From: Harryflintia acetispora | GTDB lineage: Bacteria; Bacillota; Clostridia; Oscillospirales; Ruminococcaceae | Reading direction: 5' to 3' | DNA length: 64,000 nucleotides | NCBI GenBank assembly: GCA_004340125.1 | Contig: SLUK01000013.1 | Location: 1-64,000, forward strand | Shown here: one piece after another, positions 40,249-49,400 of the stretch | Layout: each line of letters starts with the position of its first letter | Numbering within the stretch: position 1 is the first letter of the stretch | Notes under the pieces: model-generated | Databases searched by the model: none | What the model saw: only the letters and a program-made list of their open reading frames with translations | What the model was told of the DNA's origin: nothing | Program-made: the position numbers and the translations under genes

Positions 40249-40983
40249 TTGAAAAAGAAACTGTTCTCCCTGCTGGCGGCCGCCGCGCTCTGCTGCGGGA
40301 TGTGCTCTGGCGCCTTCGCCGCGCAGGAGCCGCGGGTGGGCAACGTCATGCTCCAGCCCCACACCTATGAGGGGGACGAATATACCATGGTCCCGGTGGG
40401 GGTCAACACCCTGATGATGAGCTTCGTGCGGGACGACGTGTCGGTGGGCAAGGGGAATATCACCGTGACCGACGACGGCACCAGCTCGGTTCTCTGCAAG
40501 GTGGATGTGCAAAACGACCTGCTGGTGCAGAATATCACCACAAAGGAGGACAAGGGTACCGTCTTCATGATCGTGCTGCCGAAGGACCCCAAGGCGGGGC
40601 ACAGCTACCGGGTCAGGGTGGAGGCGGGCTGCTTTACCTCCTCGGGCAACGGGGCCGTGTCAAGAGCGATTGATAACCCCGAGGCCTGGCATTTCACCGT
40701 GGACCTGTACGGCCTCTCGATCGCCGGGCACGATATCAATAAAGTCTGGCGGGCAGGCGAGGAGGCCGCCTTTGACGTCATGCTCTGCAACCATGCGGTG
40801 CGCGCGGTGGTCAGCGCGGTGGACGCGCGGGGGATCTCGCTCGAGACGGCCGAGCTGACCGAGTCCGGCCGGGTGAGCGCCACGGTACTCGACCCGGAAA
40901 ATGCCGCGGTAAAGGCTGATTTCTACGGGCCGGATGGGGAGCTTTGCGGCTCGCTCGTCAGCACGCTGAGCGCCTGGGAATAG
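40249..40983 (+). CDS. Exported protein of unknown function
   Basis: The 244-residue protein has a clear signal peptide (KKKLFSLLAAAALCCGMCSGAFAAQ; cleavage after AFA). The mature part looks beta-rich, with an Ig-like first segment (VGNVMLQPHTYEGDEYTMVP) and a second domain from about residue 155. It starts at TTG (40249) with GGAAAGGATG upstream. No family recognised. It resembles clostridial cell-surface Ig-like proteins only in a general way. Confidence 0.7.
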   Translation: MKKKLFSLLAAAALCCGMCSGAFAAQEPRVGNVMLQPHTYEGDEYTMVPVGVNTLMMSFVRDDVSVGKGNITVTDDGTSSVLCKVDVQNDLLVQNITTKEDKGTVFMIVLPKDPKAGHSYRVRVEAGCFTSSGNGAVSRAIDNPEAWHFTVDLYGLSIAGHDINKVWRAGEEAAFDVMLCNHAVRAVVSAVDARGISLETAELTESGRVSATVLDPENAAVKADFYGPDGELCGSLVSTLSAWE

Positions 40984-41030
40984 GGCTTTCGGGGATAGGA
41001 AGCGTATCCCGGGAGCGGGCATCAGAAAGG

Positions 41031-41061
41031 AAGGGGCGGCAGATAGAATCTGCCGCCCCTT
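41031..41061 (+). terminator. Rho-independent terminator
   Basis: AAGGGGCGGCAGAT (41031-41044) pairs with ATCTGCCGCCCCTT (41048-41061), followed by TC. It ends the exported-protein gene. Confidence 0.75.
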
Positions 41062-41144
41062 TCGGTAGGCGCTCAAAAGGGCGCGGAATCAATCGCCGGC
41101 TCGCAGAGAGAAGACGCGCCCTTTGCATCCGGTTTTTGCCCTGT

Positions 41145-41190
41145 TTTTGGGGGAAAACCGGTTGTTTTCCCCCAAAATGTATGGTACAAT
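41145..41190 (+). promoter_or_regulatory. R-M gene promoter overlapped by a 14-bp-arm palindrome
   Basis: TTGTTT (41162-41167) and TACAAT (41185-41190) are 17 bp apart. TTTTGGGGGAAAAC (41145-41158) and its exact complement GTTTTCCCCCAAAA (41164-41177) flank CGGTT and cover the -35 and spacer. The gene's own product begins with a MerR-like helix-turn-helix, so this is a plausible self-operator. Confidence 0.75.
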
Positions 41191-41234
41191 GTGCAAAAAG
41201 GGTTAAAAAACGTTGCAGAAAGGGGGCGCGGGAA

Positions 41235-44200
41235 ATGGGGCTGCTCACCACCGTCGAGGTATGCCGGGAGCTGGGGATCCCGCGTTCGACGCTCTACTAC
41301 CTGCAACGCAGCGGAGCGGTGCCCCTGCCGCAGAAGCGGGGAGGGCGCCGGCTCTGGGACGAGGAGCACCTCGGCGCGCTGCGCGCGGCGCTCGCGCAAA
41401 GAAGGAAGGAGCGCCCCCCCGAGCCCCTGCCCTGCAAGACGGTGCAGATCCAAAACCGGCGGTATCTGGGCAGCAAGTATAAGCTGCTGCCCTTCATTAA
41501 AAGGGTGGTGCGCCAGGAGTGCGAGGGGGTGCACACCGTGGCCGACATCTTCGCGGGGACCGGGGTGGTCGCCTCGGCCTTTCCGCGGCAGATGGTCACC
41601 CTCAACGACAACATGGCCCACAACTGCATCTGCGCCACCGCCTGGTTTTCGGGCGAGGCGTACGACAGGGACAAGCTGATCCGGCTGATCTGCCATTATA
41701 ACGCCGCCGAGGTGGACGAGGAGAACTACATGTCCCGCAACTTCGGGGACACCTACTATAGCCGCGCGGTCTGCCGTAAGATCGGCTACATCCGGGAGGA
41801 CATCGAGCGGCGCTACCGCGCGGGGGAGCTCGGCGTGCGCGAACGCGCCCTGCTGATCACCAGCCTGCTGTACGCGATGGACAAGATTGCCAACACCTGC
41901 GGGCACTACGACGCCTACCGCAAGGGGGGGGATTTATCCCGCCCGTTCGAGCTCTGCCTGCCCGAGCCCCCCGAGCGGGAGAACCCCCGCAGCCGGGTAT
42001 TTTGCGAGGACGCAAACGAGCTGGTGCGCCACATCGAGGCCGACCTTGTCTACATCGACCCGCCGTATAACTCGCGGCAGTACTGCGACGCTTACCACCT
42101 GCTGGAAAACGTGGCGCGCTGGGAATGCCCGCCGGTGCACGGGGTGGCGCGCAAGATGGACCGCGCCGCGCTCAAGAGCGATTATTGCACCCGCGAGGCG
42201 GCCGCCGCCTTCGCGGACCTGGTCGGGCACATCAACGCCCGCTACATCCTGCTTTCCTATAATAATATGGGGCGCAAGGGGGACGAGCGCTCGAACGCCA
42301 AGATTTCGGACGAGGACATCCTGCGCATCCTGCGCCGCAAGGGGGAGGTCAAGGTCTTTTCGACCGGCTACCGGGCCTTCTCGGCGGGCAAGAGCCAGAT
42401 CAGCGAGAACGCCGAGCGGCTCTTCCTGTGCATCTGCCGCCCCGAACGGCAGCAGATGGCCTCGCCGCTCAACTACACCGGGGGCAAATATAAGCTCCTG
42501 CCCCAGCTGCTGCCCCACTTCCCGAAGGGGGTGGAGCGCTTTGTCGACCTGTTCTGCGGGGGATGCAACGTCGGGCTCTCCTGCGGCTGCTCGAAGGTGC
42601 TTTTTTCGGACGACAACGCGCCGCTGCTTGCCCTCTACGAGACCCTGCGCACCCTGCCGAAGGAGGAAACCTTCCGCCTGGTCGGGGAGCTGATCGACCG
42701 TTACGGCCTTTCGCGGGTGAGCGAGCACGGCTACGAGCACTACGGCTGCGACGGCGCCAACGGTTTGGCCGAATACAACCGTCCGGGCTATCTGCGCCTG
42801 CGGGAGGACTTCAACCGTTACCCGCTCAGGGATGCGCGCTACTATATCATGCTCTATGTGCTGATCGTTTTTTCCTTCAACAACCAGATCCGCTTCAACA
42901 AGCGCGGGGAGTTTAACCTTCCGCCCGGCAAGCGGGATTTCAATAATAAGATGACCCAAAAGCTCTCTTCCTTCATCGACCGGCTGCAGAGCGGAGACTA
43001 TGAGTTCCTGTGCAGCGACTTTAGGCGGCTCGATCCGTCGATGTTCCATAAGGGGGATTTCGTCTATGCCGACCCGCCCTATCTGATCGCCTGCGCGACC
43101 TACAACGAGCAGGGCGGCTGGGGCGAGCGGGAGGAGCGGGCCCTCTTCGATTTCCTCGACGAGCTGGATAAAAGGGGGGTTCCCTTCGCGCTCTCGAACG
43201 TGCTGCGAAGCAAGGGGCGGCAGAACGACCTGCTGCTTTCCTGGCTCAAATCGAAAGGGGGACGCTATAAGGTGGCCGATCTCAAATACAGCTATTCCAA
43301 CGCGAGCTATCAGACCAAAGACCGCACCTCGGGCGCGCTGGAGGTGCTGGTGACCAACTACTCCCTCGACGCCTCGGGCGCGCTGGTGGAGGAACCGGGC
43401 GAAGGCAAGCCGGGGCTCAAGCGCCTTTGGAGCATGTCCACCACCGTGCGAAACCCCTACCGCATCCGCGACTTCTTGGCGACGCTCCAGCAGCTCGAGG
43501 GCAGGGAGTGGAACAACGAGACCCAGGTGCGCTTCCAGACCCTGCTGATCCAAAACCGGCTCTACCGGCCGGGGGACGGGGGGCTGAGCGAACGGCAGCG
43601 GGAAATGCTCGGCGACCCGTTCTATGAGATGACCTACGACGAGGCAAGTGAAATCTTCAGGCAGAAGAATTACCAGGACCCGCCGATGCGCGGGCGCACC
43701 TCCTTTAAACCCCTGGAAAAATGGGGGCTGGCCTTCATCCTGGACGGCAGGATCGCCATCTCCCAGGTGGGGCATCGCCTGCTGCTGGGCGAGGAAGAGG
43801 TGGACGACGTCTGTTTTCGCAGCCTCTTAAAGTGGCAGTACCCGAACCCCCTCTCCAACCAGTTCGCCGCCAGTGCGGGATACGATGTGAAGCCCTTCGT
43901 GGCGACGCTGCAGCTCATTAGCCGGGTCAACGGGCTGTGCGCCGAGCGGGGCCAGAAGCAAAAGGGGATCTCCCGCACCGAGTTTGGGATCTTCGCCCTG
44001 TCGCTTTGCAGCTGGCGGGACGTCGAGCGGGCGGCCAGCGCCCTGCTCGATTTCCGCGCGCGCTATGAGGAGCTCGCGCATGACCGGAACGCCCAGCATG
44101 AATTTTACCTGCAGACCATCGCCACCTGGCTACGGGACTATCAAAACGCCAATGAGCAGAACATCAGGGACTACGCCGACAACGCGATCCGCTACTTCCG

Positions 44201-45206
44201 CCTGACCAAGTATATCTATATCCGGGGCGGGGGATACTACGTGGACCTGGAGCCGCGCCGCCAGCGGGAGCTTCATGAGCTGCTGCGCGCCGACTGCGGC
44301 GCCGCGCGGTCCTTCGCGGACAAGGAGGAGTACGTGCGCTACCTCTCGGATTACGAGAGCTATCCGCTGCCCTGGGAGAGCGCGCGGCAGCTGCGCAGAA
44401 TCGCCCTGGGGATCGCCGAGGAGCTGGGCGCGCTCTGCCGGGAGCTCGGGCTGCCGGAGAGCGCGTACCCGCTCGGGGAGGACGTGGCGGCGCTCAAAGA
44501 GGGGATCCGCTTCCTGCGCGCCGAGCGCCTGCGGCTGCAAAACCTTTCGCTCTCGCGGCGGCTGCGGCAGGGCGAGGAGTTCGCGCGCATCATCGACGCG
44601 CTTGGGAATATCACCCACCAGCCCGAGCGCCCGAGCGTGGCGCTGGAAAAGTGGGCGCGCCTGGCGCTTCAGGCCATCGGGGACGCCAAGGCGATCATCC
44701 CCAACTGCCCGATGGGCGACGACAATGAGCCCACCTTCACCGCCCCGGGGGACAAGGCGGACATCGAGACCGACTACGGCGACTATGGCGGGATCTGCGA
44801 AGTGACCATGCTCACCTCCCGCGACCAGTGGTACAACGAGGGCCAGCCGGTCCAGCGGCACCTGCGCGACTATGAGGCGCGCAGCGGCTACCAGGACAAC
44901 TACTGCCTCTTCGTCTCGCCGCGGTTGCACCGGGACACCTGCAACACCTTCTTCATGGCGGCGCGCTACGAGTTCGAGGGCCGGCCGCAGAAGATCGTCC
45001 CGCTGAGTATAGCCCAGCTGCGCCAGCTGCTCGAGGGGATCCGGGCGCTGCGTGAAGCGGGCGGCGACTTCGGCAGAGGCGAGCTGCGCGACTTCTATGA
45101 GCGGGCGCTGCCCGTCGAGGGAATCTCCTCCGACCAGTGGCCCGCGCACATCCAGCGGGTGCTGAATGAGACCTTCCCCCCGGCGCAGCGGGCGCTGGGC
45201 GCTTAA
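41235..45206 (+). CDS. Single-chain R-M enzyme: MerR-like HTH + two D12 adenine methyltransferases + AlwI-type endonuclease
   Basis: The 1323-residue protein has four parts. Residues 1-55: MerR-type HTH (LLTTVEVCRELGIPRSTLYY, then GGRRLWDEEHL). About 70-400: D12-class N6-adenine methyltransferase with DIFAGTGVVA and DLVYIDPPYNSRQY. About 407-720: a second one (MASPLNYTGGKYKLLP, DLFCGGCNVG, FVYADPPYL). About 728-1323: AlwI-family endonuclease (LWSMSTTVRNPYRIRDFLAT, then NNETQVRFQTLLIQNRLYRP; acidic cluster DIETDYGDYGGICEVTM near 1175-1191). AlwI cuts outside asymmetric GGATC, which needs two adenine methylases, one per strand; here all are fused. ATG 41235 follows AAAGGGGGCGCGG. GGATC is inferred from family only. 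Confidence 0.88.
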   Translation: MGLLTTVEVCRELGIPRSTLYYLQRSGAVPLPQKRGGRRLWDEEHLGALRAALAQRRKERPPEPLPCKTVQIQNRRYLGSKYKLLPFIKRVVRQECEGVHTVADIFAGTGVVASAFPRQMVTLNDNMAHNCICATAWFSGEAYDRDKLIRLICHYNAAEVDEENYMSRNFGDTYYSRAVCRKIGYIREDIERRYRAGELGVRERALLITSLLYAMDKIANTCGHYDAYRKGGDLSRPFELCLPEPPERENPRSRVFCEDANELVRHIEADLVYIDPPYNSRQYCDAYHLLENVARWECPPVHGVARKMDRAALKSDYCTREAAAAFADLVGHINARYILLSYNNMGRKGDERSNAKISDEDILRILRRKGEVKVFSTGYRAFSAGKSQISENAERLFLCICRPERQQMASPLNYTGGKYKLLPQLLPHFPKGVERFVDLFCGGCNVGLSCGCSKVLFSDDNAPLLALYETLRTLPKEETFRLVGELIDRYGLSRVSEHGYEHYGCDGANGLAEYNRPGYLRLREDFNRYPLRDARYYIMLYVLIVFSFNNQIRFNKRGEFNLPPGKRDFNNKMTQKLSSFIDRLQSGDYEFLCSDFRRLDPSMFHKGDFVYADPPYLIACATYNEQGGWGEREERALFDFLDELDKRGVPFALSNVLRSKGRQNDLLLSWLKSKGGRYKVADLKYSYSNASYQTKDRTSGALEVLVTNYSLDASGALVEEPGEGKPGLKRLWSMSTTVRNPYRIRDFLATLQQLEGREWNNETQVRFQTLLIQNRLYRPGDGGLSERQREMLGDPFYEMTYDEASEIFRQKNYQDPPMRGRTSFKPLEKWGLAFILDGRIAISQVGHRLLLGEEEVDDVCFRSLLKWQYPNPLSNQFAASAGYDVKPFVATLQLISRVNGLCAERGQKQKGISRTEFGIFALSLCSWRDVERAASALLDFRARYEELAHDRNAQHEFYLQTIATWLRDYQNANEQNIRDYADNAIRYFRLTKYIYIRGGGYYVDLEPRRQRELHELLRADCGAARSFADKEEYVRYLSDYESYPLPWESARQLRRIALGIAEELGALCRELGLPESAYPLGEDVAALKEGIRFLRAERLRLQNLSLSRRLRQGEEFARIIDALGNITHQPERPSVALEKWARLALQAIGDAKAIIPNCPMGDDNEPTFTAPGDKADIETDYGDYGGICEVTMLTSRDQWYNEGQPVQRHLRDYEARSGYQDNYCLFVSPRLHRDTCNTFFMAARYEFEGRPQKIVPLSIAQLRQLLEGIRALREAGGDFGRGELRDFYERALPVEGISSDQWPAHIQRVLNETFPPAQRALGA

Positions 45207-45238
45207 ACAGGATACCGATCATCAAAGGAGATACACAT

Positions 45239-46420
45239 ATGATTATTGAACCGAAAGTCAGAGGGTTTATCTGCACCACCGCCCATCCCGAGGGGTGCCG
45301 CCAGAACGTGCGCCGCCAGATCGACTATGTGAAGGCGCGCCCCAAAACCGAGGGGCCCAAAAGGGTGCTCGTCATCGGCGCCTCGACCGGCTACGGCCTC
45401 GCCTCGCGGATCGCCGCGGCCTATTCCAGCGATGCCGCCACCATCGGGATCATCTTCGACAAGCCCGCCAGCGGCTCGCGCACCGCGTCGGCCGGATGGT
45501 ACAACACCGCAGCCTTCGAGCAGTTCGCCCACCGCGACGGGCTCTACGCCCAAACCTTAAACGGCGACGCGTTCTCGGCCGAGATGAAGGCGCAGACGGT
45601 GGAGCTGATTAAACAGGACCTCGGGCAGGTGGACCTGGTGGTCTACTCGCTGGCGGCTCCCCGGCGCACCATGCCGGATGGCACGGTGGTCTCCTCGGTG
45701 CTCAAAACGGTGGGGGAGCCCTACACCAACAAGACCATCGACCTGCGAAGCCGCCAGCTCTCCGAGATCACCATCGAGCCGGCAAGCGGGGAGGAGATCG
45801 AGGACACCATCAAGGTGATGGGCGGCGGGGACTGGCTGGACTGGATGACCCTGCTGCACCGCGAGGGGGTCCTGGCCCCGCAGGCGGTGACGGTGGCCTA
45901 TTCCTATATCGGCCCGGTGCTGACCCACCCGATGTACCTCGACGGGTCGATCGGGCAGGCCAAGCGGGACCTGTACGACACGGCGAAGAGGATCACCGCC
46001 GGGCTGCCGGGGGTGCGCGGCTACATCTCGGTCAACAAGGCGCTGGTCACCCAGTCGAGCGCGGCGATCCCGATCGTGCCGCTGTACATCTCGCTGCTTT
46101 ACAAGGTAATGAAGCAAAAGGGCCTGCATGAGGGGTGCATTGAGCAGATGTGGCGGCTGCTGCACGACAAGCTCTATTCGGCATCCCCGGTGCTGGATCC
46201 GGACGGCCAGCTGCGGCTGGACGACCTCGAGATGCTCCCCGAGGTGCAGCAGGAGATCGAGCGGATGTGGGGGACGCTGGATGAACGGGGCGTCGAGCAG
46301 CTGGCCGACATCGACGGGTACTGGGAGGACTTTTATCAGATGTTCGGCTTCGCGATTCCGGGGGTGGACTATACCGCCGATTGCGACCCGACGGTGGAGA
46401 TCGAAAGCCTGGCACAATGA
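45239..46420 (+). CDS. fabV: Trans-2-enoyl-CoA/ACP reductase, FabV/Ter family
   Basis: The 393-residue protein is a FabV-type, NADH-dependent reductase of enoyl thioesters. It opens MIIEPKVRGFICTTAHPEGC; the cofactor loop is VLVIGASTGYGLASRIAAAY, and the active-site Y-X8-K is YLDGSIGQAK. In Clostridia related Ter enzymes reduce crotonyl-CoA in butyrate formation; FabV acts in fatty-acid synthesis. Sequence alone does not decide. ATG follows AAAGGAGATACACAT. The R-M gene ends 32 bp upstream. Confidence 0.94.
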   Translation: MIIEPKVRGFICTTAHPEGCRQNVRRQIDYVKARPKTEGPKRVLVIGASTGYGLASRIAAAYSSDAATIGIIFDKPASGSRTASAGWYNTAAFEQFAHRDGLYAQTLNGDAFSAEMKAQTVELIKQDLGQVDLVVYSLAAPRRTMPDGTVVSSVLKTVGEPYTNKTIDLRSRQLSEITIEPASGEEIEDTIKVMGGGDWLDWMTLLHREGVLAPQAVTVAYSYIGPVLTHPMYLDGSIGQAKRDLYDTAKRITAGLPGVRGYISVNKALVTQSSAAIPIVPLYISLLYKVMKQKGLHEGCIEQMWRLLHDKLYSASPVLDPDGQLRLDDLEMLPEVQQEIERMWGTLDERGVEQLADIDGYWEDFYQMFGFAIPGVDYTADCDPTVEIESLAQ

Positions 46421-46431
46421 TAAAATATAAG

Positions 46432-46469
46432 AAGGGCCCGGGAAAGGCGAAAACCTTTCCCGGGCCCTT
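46432..46469 (+). terminator. Rho-independent terminator of fabV
   Basis: AAGGGCCCGGGAAAGG (46432-46447) pairs with its 16-base complement at 46454-46469, followed by TTATG. The same core recurs as the terminator at 49401. Confidence 0.85.
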
Positions 46470-46489
46470 TTATGCCAGGACATGAAAAA

Positions 46490-46516
46490 GACCGCAAGCA
46501 AGGCCTGCTTGCGGTC
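46490..46516. terminator. Hairpin of the GACC-GGTC family
   Basis: GACCGCAAGCA (46490-46500) pairs perfectly with TGCTTGCGGTC (46506-46516) around AGGCC. It resembles the hairpin at 8612-8638 and lies upstream of the second surface-protein locus, with no T-run on the plus strand. Confidence 0.5.
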
Positions 46517-46581
46517 ATATTATGATGTAAACTCATATAAAGGTGGAGGAAAACCCCCAGACCCTTCCAGTTCTTTCTAAG

Positions 46582-46696
46582 TATATCCTGTTCTGGCGAA
46601 AAATGCAAGGGAATTTGGTGGTTTTCGGCGGGTTCCCGCGAAGAAAACGACCCCAAGAAGGCCTTGCTAACGGTCTTTCTTAAAAGGGGGATTTTC
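46582..46696 (+). promoter_or_regulatory. Leader region shared with the 8.4-kb locus
   Basis: TATATCCTGTTCTGG (46582-46596), identical to the 15-mer before the other locus, is followed by about 100 nt that end with a weak GACC...GGTC hairpin (46654-46676), TTTCTT, the RBS AAAAGGGGG and ATG. The conserved spacing suggests a common promoter or attenuator. Confidence 0.5.
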
Positions 46697-46999
46697 ATGA
46701 AAACGAAACTGTTTGCCATCATCCTGTCCGCGCTGACGCTGTGCGTCCTGGGCGGATTTTCGTCGGGGGGAAACGGCGGCAGCCCGGAACATCCGAAACC
46801 GGATGTTCCGGGCCTGATCGCCGCCGGGGACCGCGAGGCCCTGGGGAGAATCTACACCGCGATGTTTGAGCGCGGGGAGCTCAGCGAGGAGGAATACGCC
46901 CTCGCTGAAAAATGGGACTGGATCATTCCGGACGAAGAAAAAATTCCTTTGGATGACTTCTCGATCGGGGAGGTCAGCACCGGGGTGGTGGTACCGTGA
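46697..46999 (+). CDS. Small secreted protein paired with the second Ig-like protein
   Basis: The 100-residue protein has a signal-like start (KTKLFAIILSALTLCVLGGF), a Gly/Ser/Pro linker, a helical part (DREALGRIYTAMFERGELSE, then EYALAEKWDWIIPDE), and the motif EKIPLDDFSIGEV at the C-terminus. The homologue at 8117-8428 ends with the same motif. It overlaps the next gene by 4 bp (GTGA). RBS AAAAGGGGG is at the expected distance. No known family. Confidence 0.7.
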   Translation: MKTKLFAIILSALTLCVLGGFSSGGNGGSPEHPKPDVPGLIAAGDREALGRIYTAMFERGELSEEEYALAEKWDWIIPDEEKIPLDDFSIGEVSTGVVVP

Positions 47000-49392
47000 A
47001 GGAGCTCGTTTCCCGCAGGGCAGTTTGTCTCTCGCTGGCCCTGTCTTTGACCCTCGGGCTCTGTCTGCCCGCCGGGGCCACCCTCGGCGAGAGCGGCGGG
47101 GAGCGGGTGCCCCAGGGCGCCGCGCCGCGCAACACCCCGGCGGCGGCCCTCGCGCTTGCGCGCGGCGCGGCCGCCTCGGCCGGGCCGGAGAAGATCTTCA
47201 TCCCGCTCTCTTCAGGTGATTCGCAGATCGCAAGCTTTCTGGTGACTGCCAAAACCGGGGACGAGCCGCCCATCGCCGGCAGCTACGACCCCGCGAAGGG
47301 CCGGGCCGAAATCCCGCTCGTTCCGCCGCCGCAGAGAGATACCGACTACGAGATCACCGTGACCTCGGTTTCCGACCAGCCCGGCCTGCGGGCCCCGGCG
47401 ACAAAAACGGTGCGCCACACCTACCCGGCTGTGAAGTCGATCGCCCTCTCGGGCCCCGCGGCCCTGCGGGCGGGAGAGGGCGCCACGGTGGGCGCGGCGC
47501 TCTCTCCCCACCAGGACTATGTTTCCCCGGTGCGCTGGGCAAGCAGCAACGAGGCGGTATTGTCCATCATCCCCGGGGCGAATGACCGCAGCGTTACCAT
47601 CAGCGCCCTCAAGGGCGGGACGGCGACCGTCACGGCCAGCATTTACGAGGGCGCCGACACGGTTACCGGCTCGATGAGCGTGACGGTGGTGCCCGCCGGG
47701 GGCGGGGGGAGCGAGGGGTCGGCCTTCTGGGTCACCCCCGAGAGCTACACCCTCTTCACCTCCGGGACGGCGGACGAGACCGCCTTCACCGTGGCGGCCC
47801 TCTTCTCGCCCGGGGACGAGGCCACCCCGGTGAGCTGGAGCACGGATAAAACCGGGATCGTGGAATTGCAGGAGGTCCCCGGCCAGCCGAATCAGAAACG
47901 GGTGGTGGCCAAGGCCCCCGGCAGGGCGGCCATCACCGCCGCCACGGCGGGGGGCTTGCTCTCGGACAGCTGCGTTGTCACCGTCTACCAGATCGGGGAC
48001 GGCAGCGGGAGCGGGGAGGACATCACGGTGAAGCCCCCGGACGACCCCGCCGACGGGAGCTACCAGTACATCGTGAACGGCAGGCTGGTGCTCTATACCA
48101 ATGGCACGCCGAATAGCGCCAACCTGAGCGGGAGCATATCGGTCACCCCGTCGCCGCCCAGTCCCCCGCAGCCCGCCTGGGCGAGCGGGAATCCGGGCGT
48201 TGCGGCGGTGGACCAAAATGGGAACGTCAGGGCAGTGGCGGCGGGGGAGACGACCGTCACCGCCACGCTGGCGGGGAAGACGGGGAGCATCCCGGTGACG
48301 GTCTACACCATCGCAAACGGCAGTCTGAGTATTACCGGGGCAAAGAACCTCGTTCACGACGGCAGTCCGGCGAGCGCGGCGCTCAGCGCCGTCTATTCCG
48401 GCCTGCCCAGCGGCGCGCGGCCGCTGACGAGCTGGCAGTCGAGCAACAACGGGGTACTCTCCCTCTCGCCGGCGGCGGGGGGTTCCACCACTGCGGCGGC
48501 GCAAGGTAAGGGGACGGCCACCGTCACGGCCAGCGGGGGCGGGCAGAGCGCGACGGCGAACATCAGCGTCGGGCAGGCGGTGACGGGGATCACGGTCAGC
48601 GCCGCCACGGCAACCGTCAAGGCCGGGGAAACGACCACGGTGAGCGCGAGTATACAACCCGCGAACGCCGACAACCGGACAATCAACTGGACGAGCAGCA
48701 ATCCGGCGGTAGCCACGGTAAGCCCCGGCAGCAGCGGCAGCGGGGCGGCCGTCACCATCACCGGCGTGGCAGTGGGGACGGCCACCATCACGGCGACCGC
48801 CGCCGGGAACGCCGGACTCTCCAAGACCATTCCGGTAAAGGTCCAGTCGAACGCCCCGGTGGACGACAGCGGCAATTCCATGGAGGAGGGCAAGACAATC
48901 ACCTGGGGAGGTAAGAGCTGGTGGGTAATCCACGACCACGGCGAGGACTTCGGAGGCAACACCGGCTCGGTCGTGCTGCTGGCGAATTTTAGTGGAGCAG
49001 CTGTGACCGGTTGGTATAACGGCGCCAGAAGCTTTTACGATTCTCTTCCTCTTACTGCCGAGCAAAAAGCGAAGATATCACCGCACAAGACGGTAGGAAC
49101 CGGTTATGGTATGGCGTGGGCGCCGAGCGCAAAAGAAGTCTACGGGAGCAACGGCGACTACGCTGTAGACGAGAAGGAACTCCCCACCCTCACGCAGTTC
49201 AGCTATTTTGCGAAGAACGGGGTAACAGTCAATAATTGTAGCCTGGTTAGAGAGGTATATGGCGGGGATTCCCTGCTGCGCAATGATGCTGGAAGGGGCT
49301 ACTATGCCATGGTAAATGCAAGCGGTAGTCTAGGTCGTGGAGTCACAACTATCAGCCGCCCCATACGCTACTGCCTCATCCTCAACCCCTGA
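46996..49392 (+). CDS. Secreted Ig-like (BIG2) repeat protein with DUF6273-like C-terminal module, paralogue 2
   Basis: The 798-residue protein begins with a signal peptide (AVCLSLALSLTLGLCLPAGA). About five Ig-like domains follow (WASSNEAVLSII, WSTDKTGIVELQ, WASGNPGVAAVDQNGNVRAV, WTSSNPAVATVS). The module from about residue 635 (ITWGGKSWWVIHDHGEDFGG, then GSVVLLANFSG, WAPSAKEVYGS) matches the paralogue at 5772-8120. Both end I-L-N-P, but the last 45 residues hardly align (LLRNDAGRGYYAMVNASG here). The GTG start overlaps the small gene's stop. Surface adhesion or ligand binding is inferred. Confidence 0.8.
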   Translation: MKELVSRRAVCLSLALSLTLGLCLPAGATLGESGGERVPQGAAPRNTPAAALALARGAAASAGPEKIFIPLSSGDSQIASFLVTAKTGDEPPIAGSYDPAKGRAEIPLVPPPQRDTDYEITVTSVSDQPGLRAPATKTVRHTYPAVKSIALSGPAALRAGEGATVGAALSPHQDYVSPVRWASSNEAVLSIIPGANDRSVTISALKGGTATVTASIYEGADTVTGSMSVTVVPAGGGGSEGSAFWVTPESYTLFTSGTADETAFTVAALFSPGDEATPVSWSTDKTGIVELQEVPGQPNQKRVVAKAPGRAAITAATAGGLLSDSCVVTVYQIGDGSGSGEDITVKPPDDPADGSYQYIVNGRLVLYTNGTPNSANLSGSISVTPSPPSPPQPAWASGNPGVAAVDQNGNVRAVAAGETTVTATLAGKTGSIPVTVYTIANGSLSITGAKNLVHDGSPASAALSAVYSGLPSGARPLTSWQSSNNGVLSLSPAAGGSTTAAAQGKGTATVTASGGGQSATANISVGQAVTGITVSAATATVKAGETTTVSASIQPANADNRTINWTSSNPAVATVSPGSSGSGAAVTITGVAVGTATITATAAGNAGLSKTIPVKVQSNAPVDDSGNSMEEGKTITWGGKSWWVIHDHGEDFGGNTGSVVLLANFSGAAVTGWYNGARSFYDSLPLTAEQKAKISPHKTVGTGYGMAWAPSAKEVYGSNGDYAVDEKELPTLTQFSYFAKNGVTVNNCSLVREVYGGDSLLRNDAGRGYYAMVNASGSLGRGVTTISRPIRYCLILNP

Positions 49393-49400
49393 CAAAAAAG

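Noticed and set aside
41934..43775. 613-residue minus-strand open frame inside the R-M gene
   Set aside because: It is a high-GC shadow of the methyltransferase domains and has no RBS or family signature.
47212..49065. 617-residue minus-strand open frame within the Ig-like gene
   Set aside because: Low-complexity antisense of the repeat-rich coding strand; composition is unlike a real protein.
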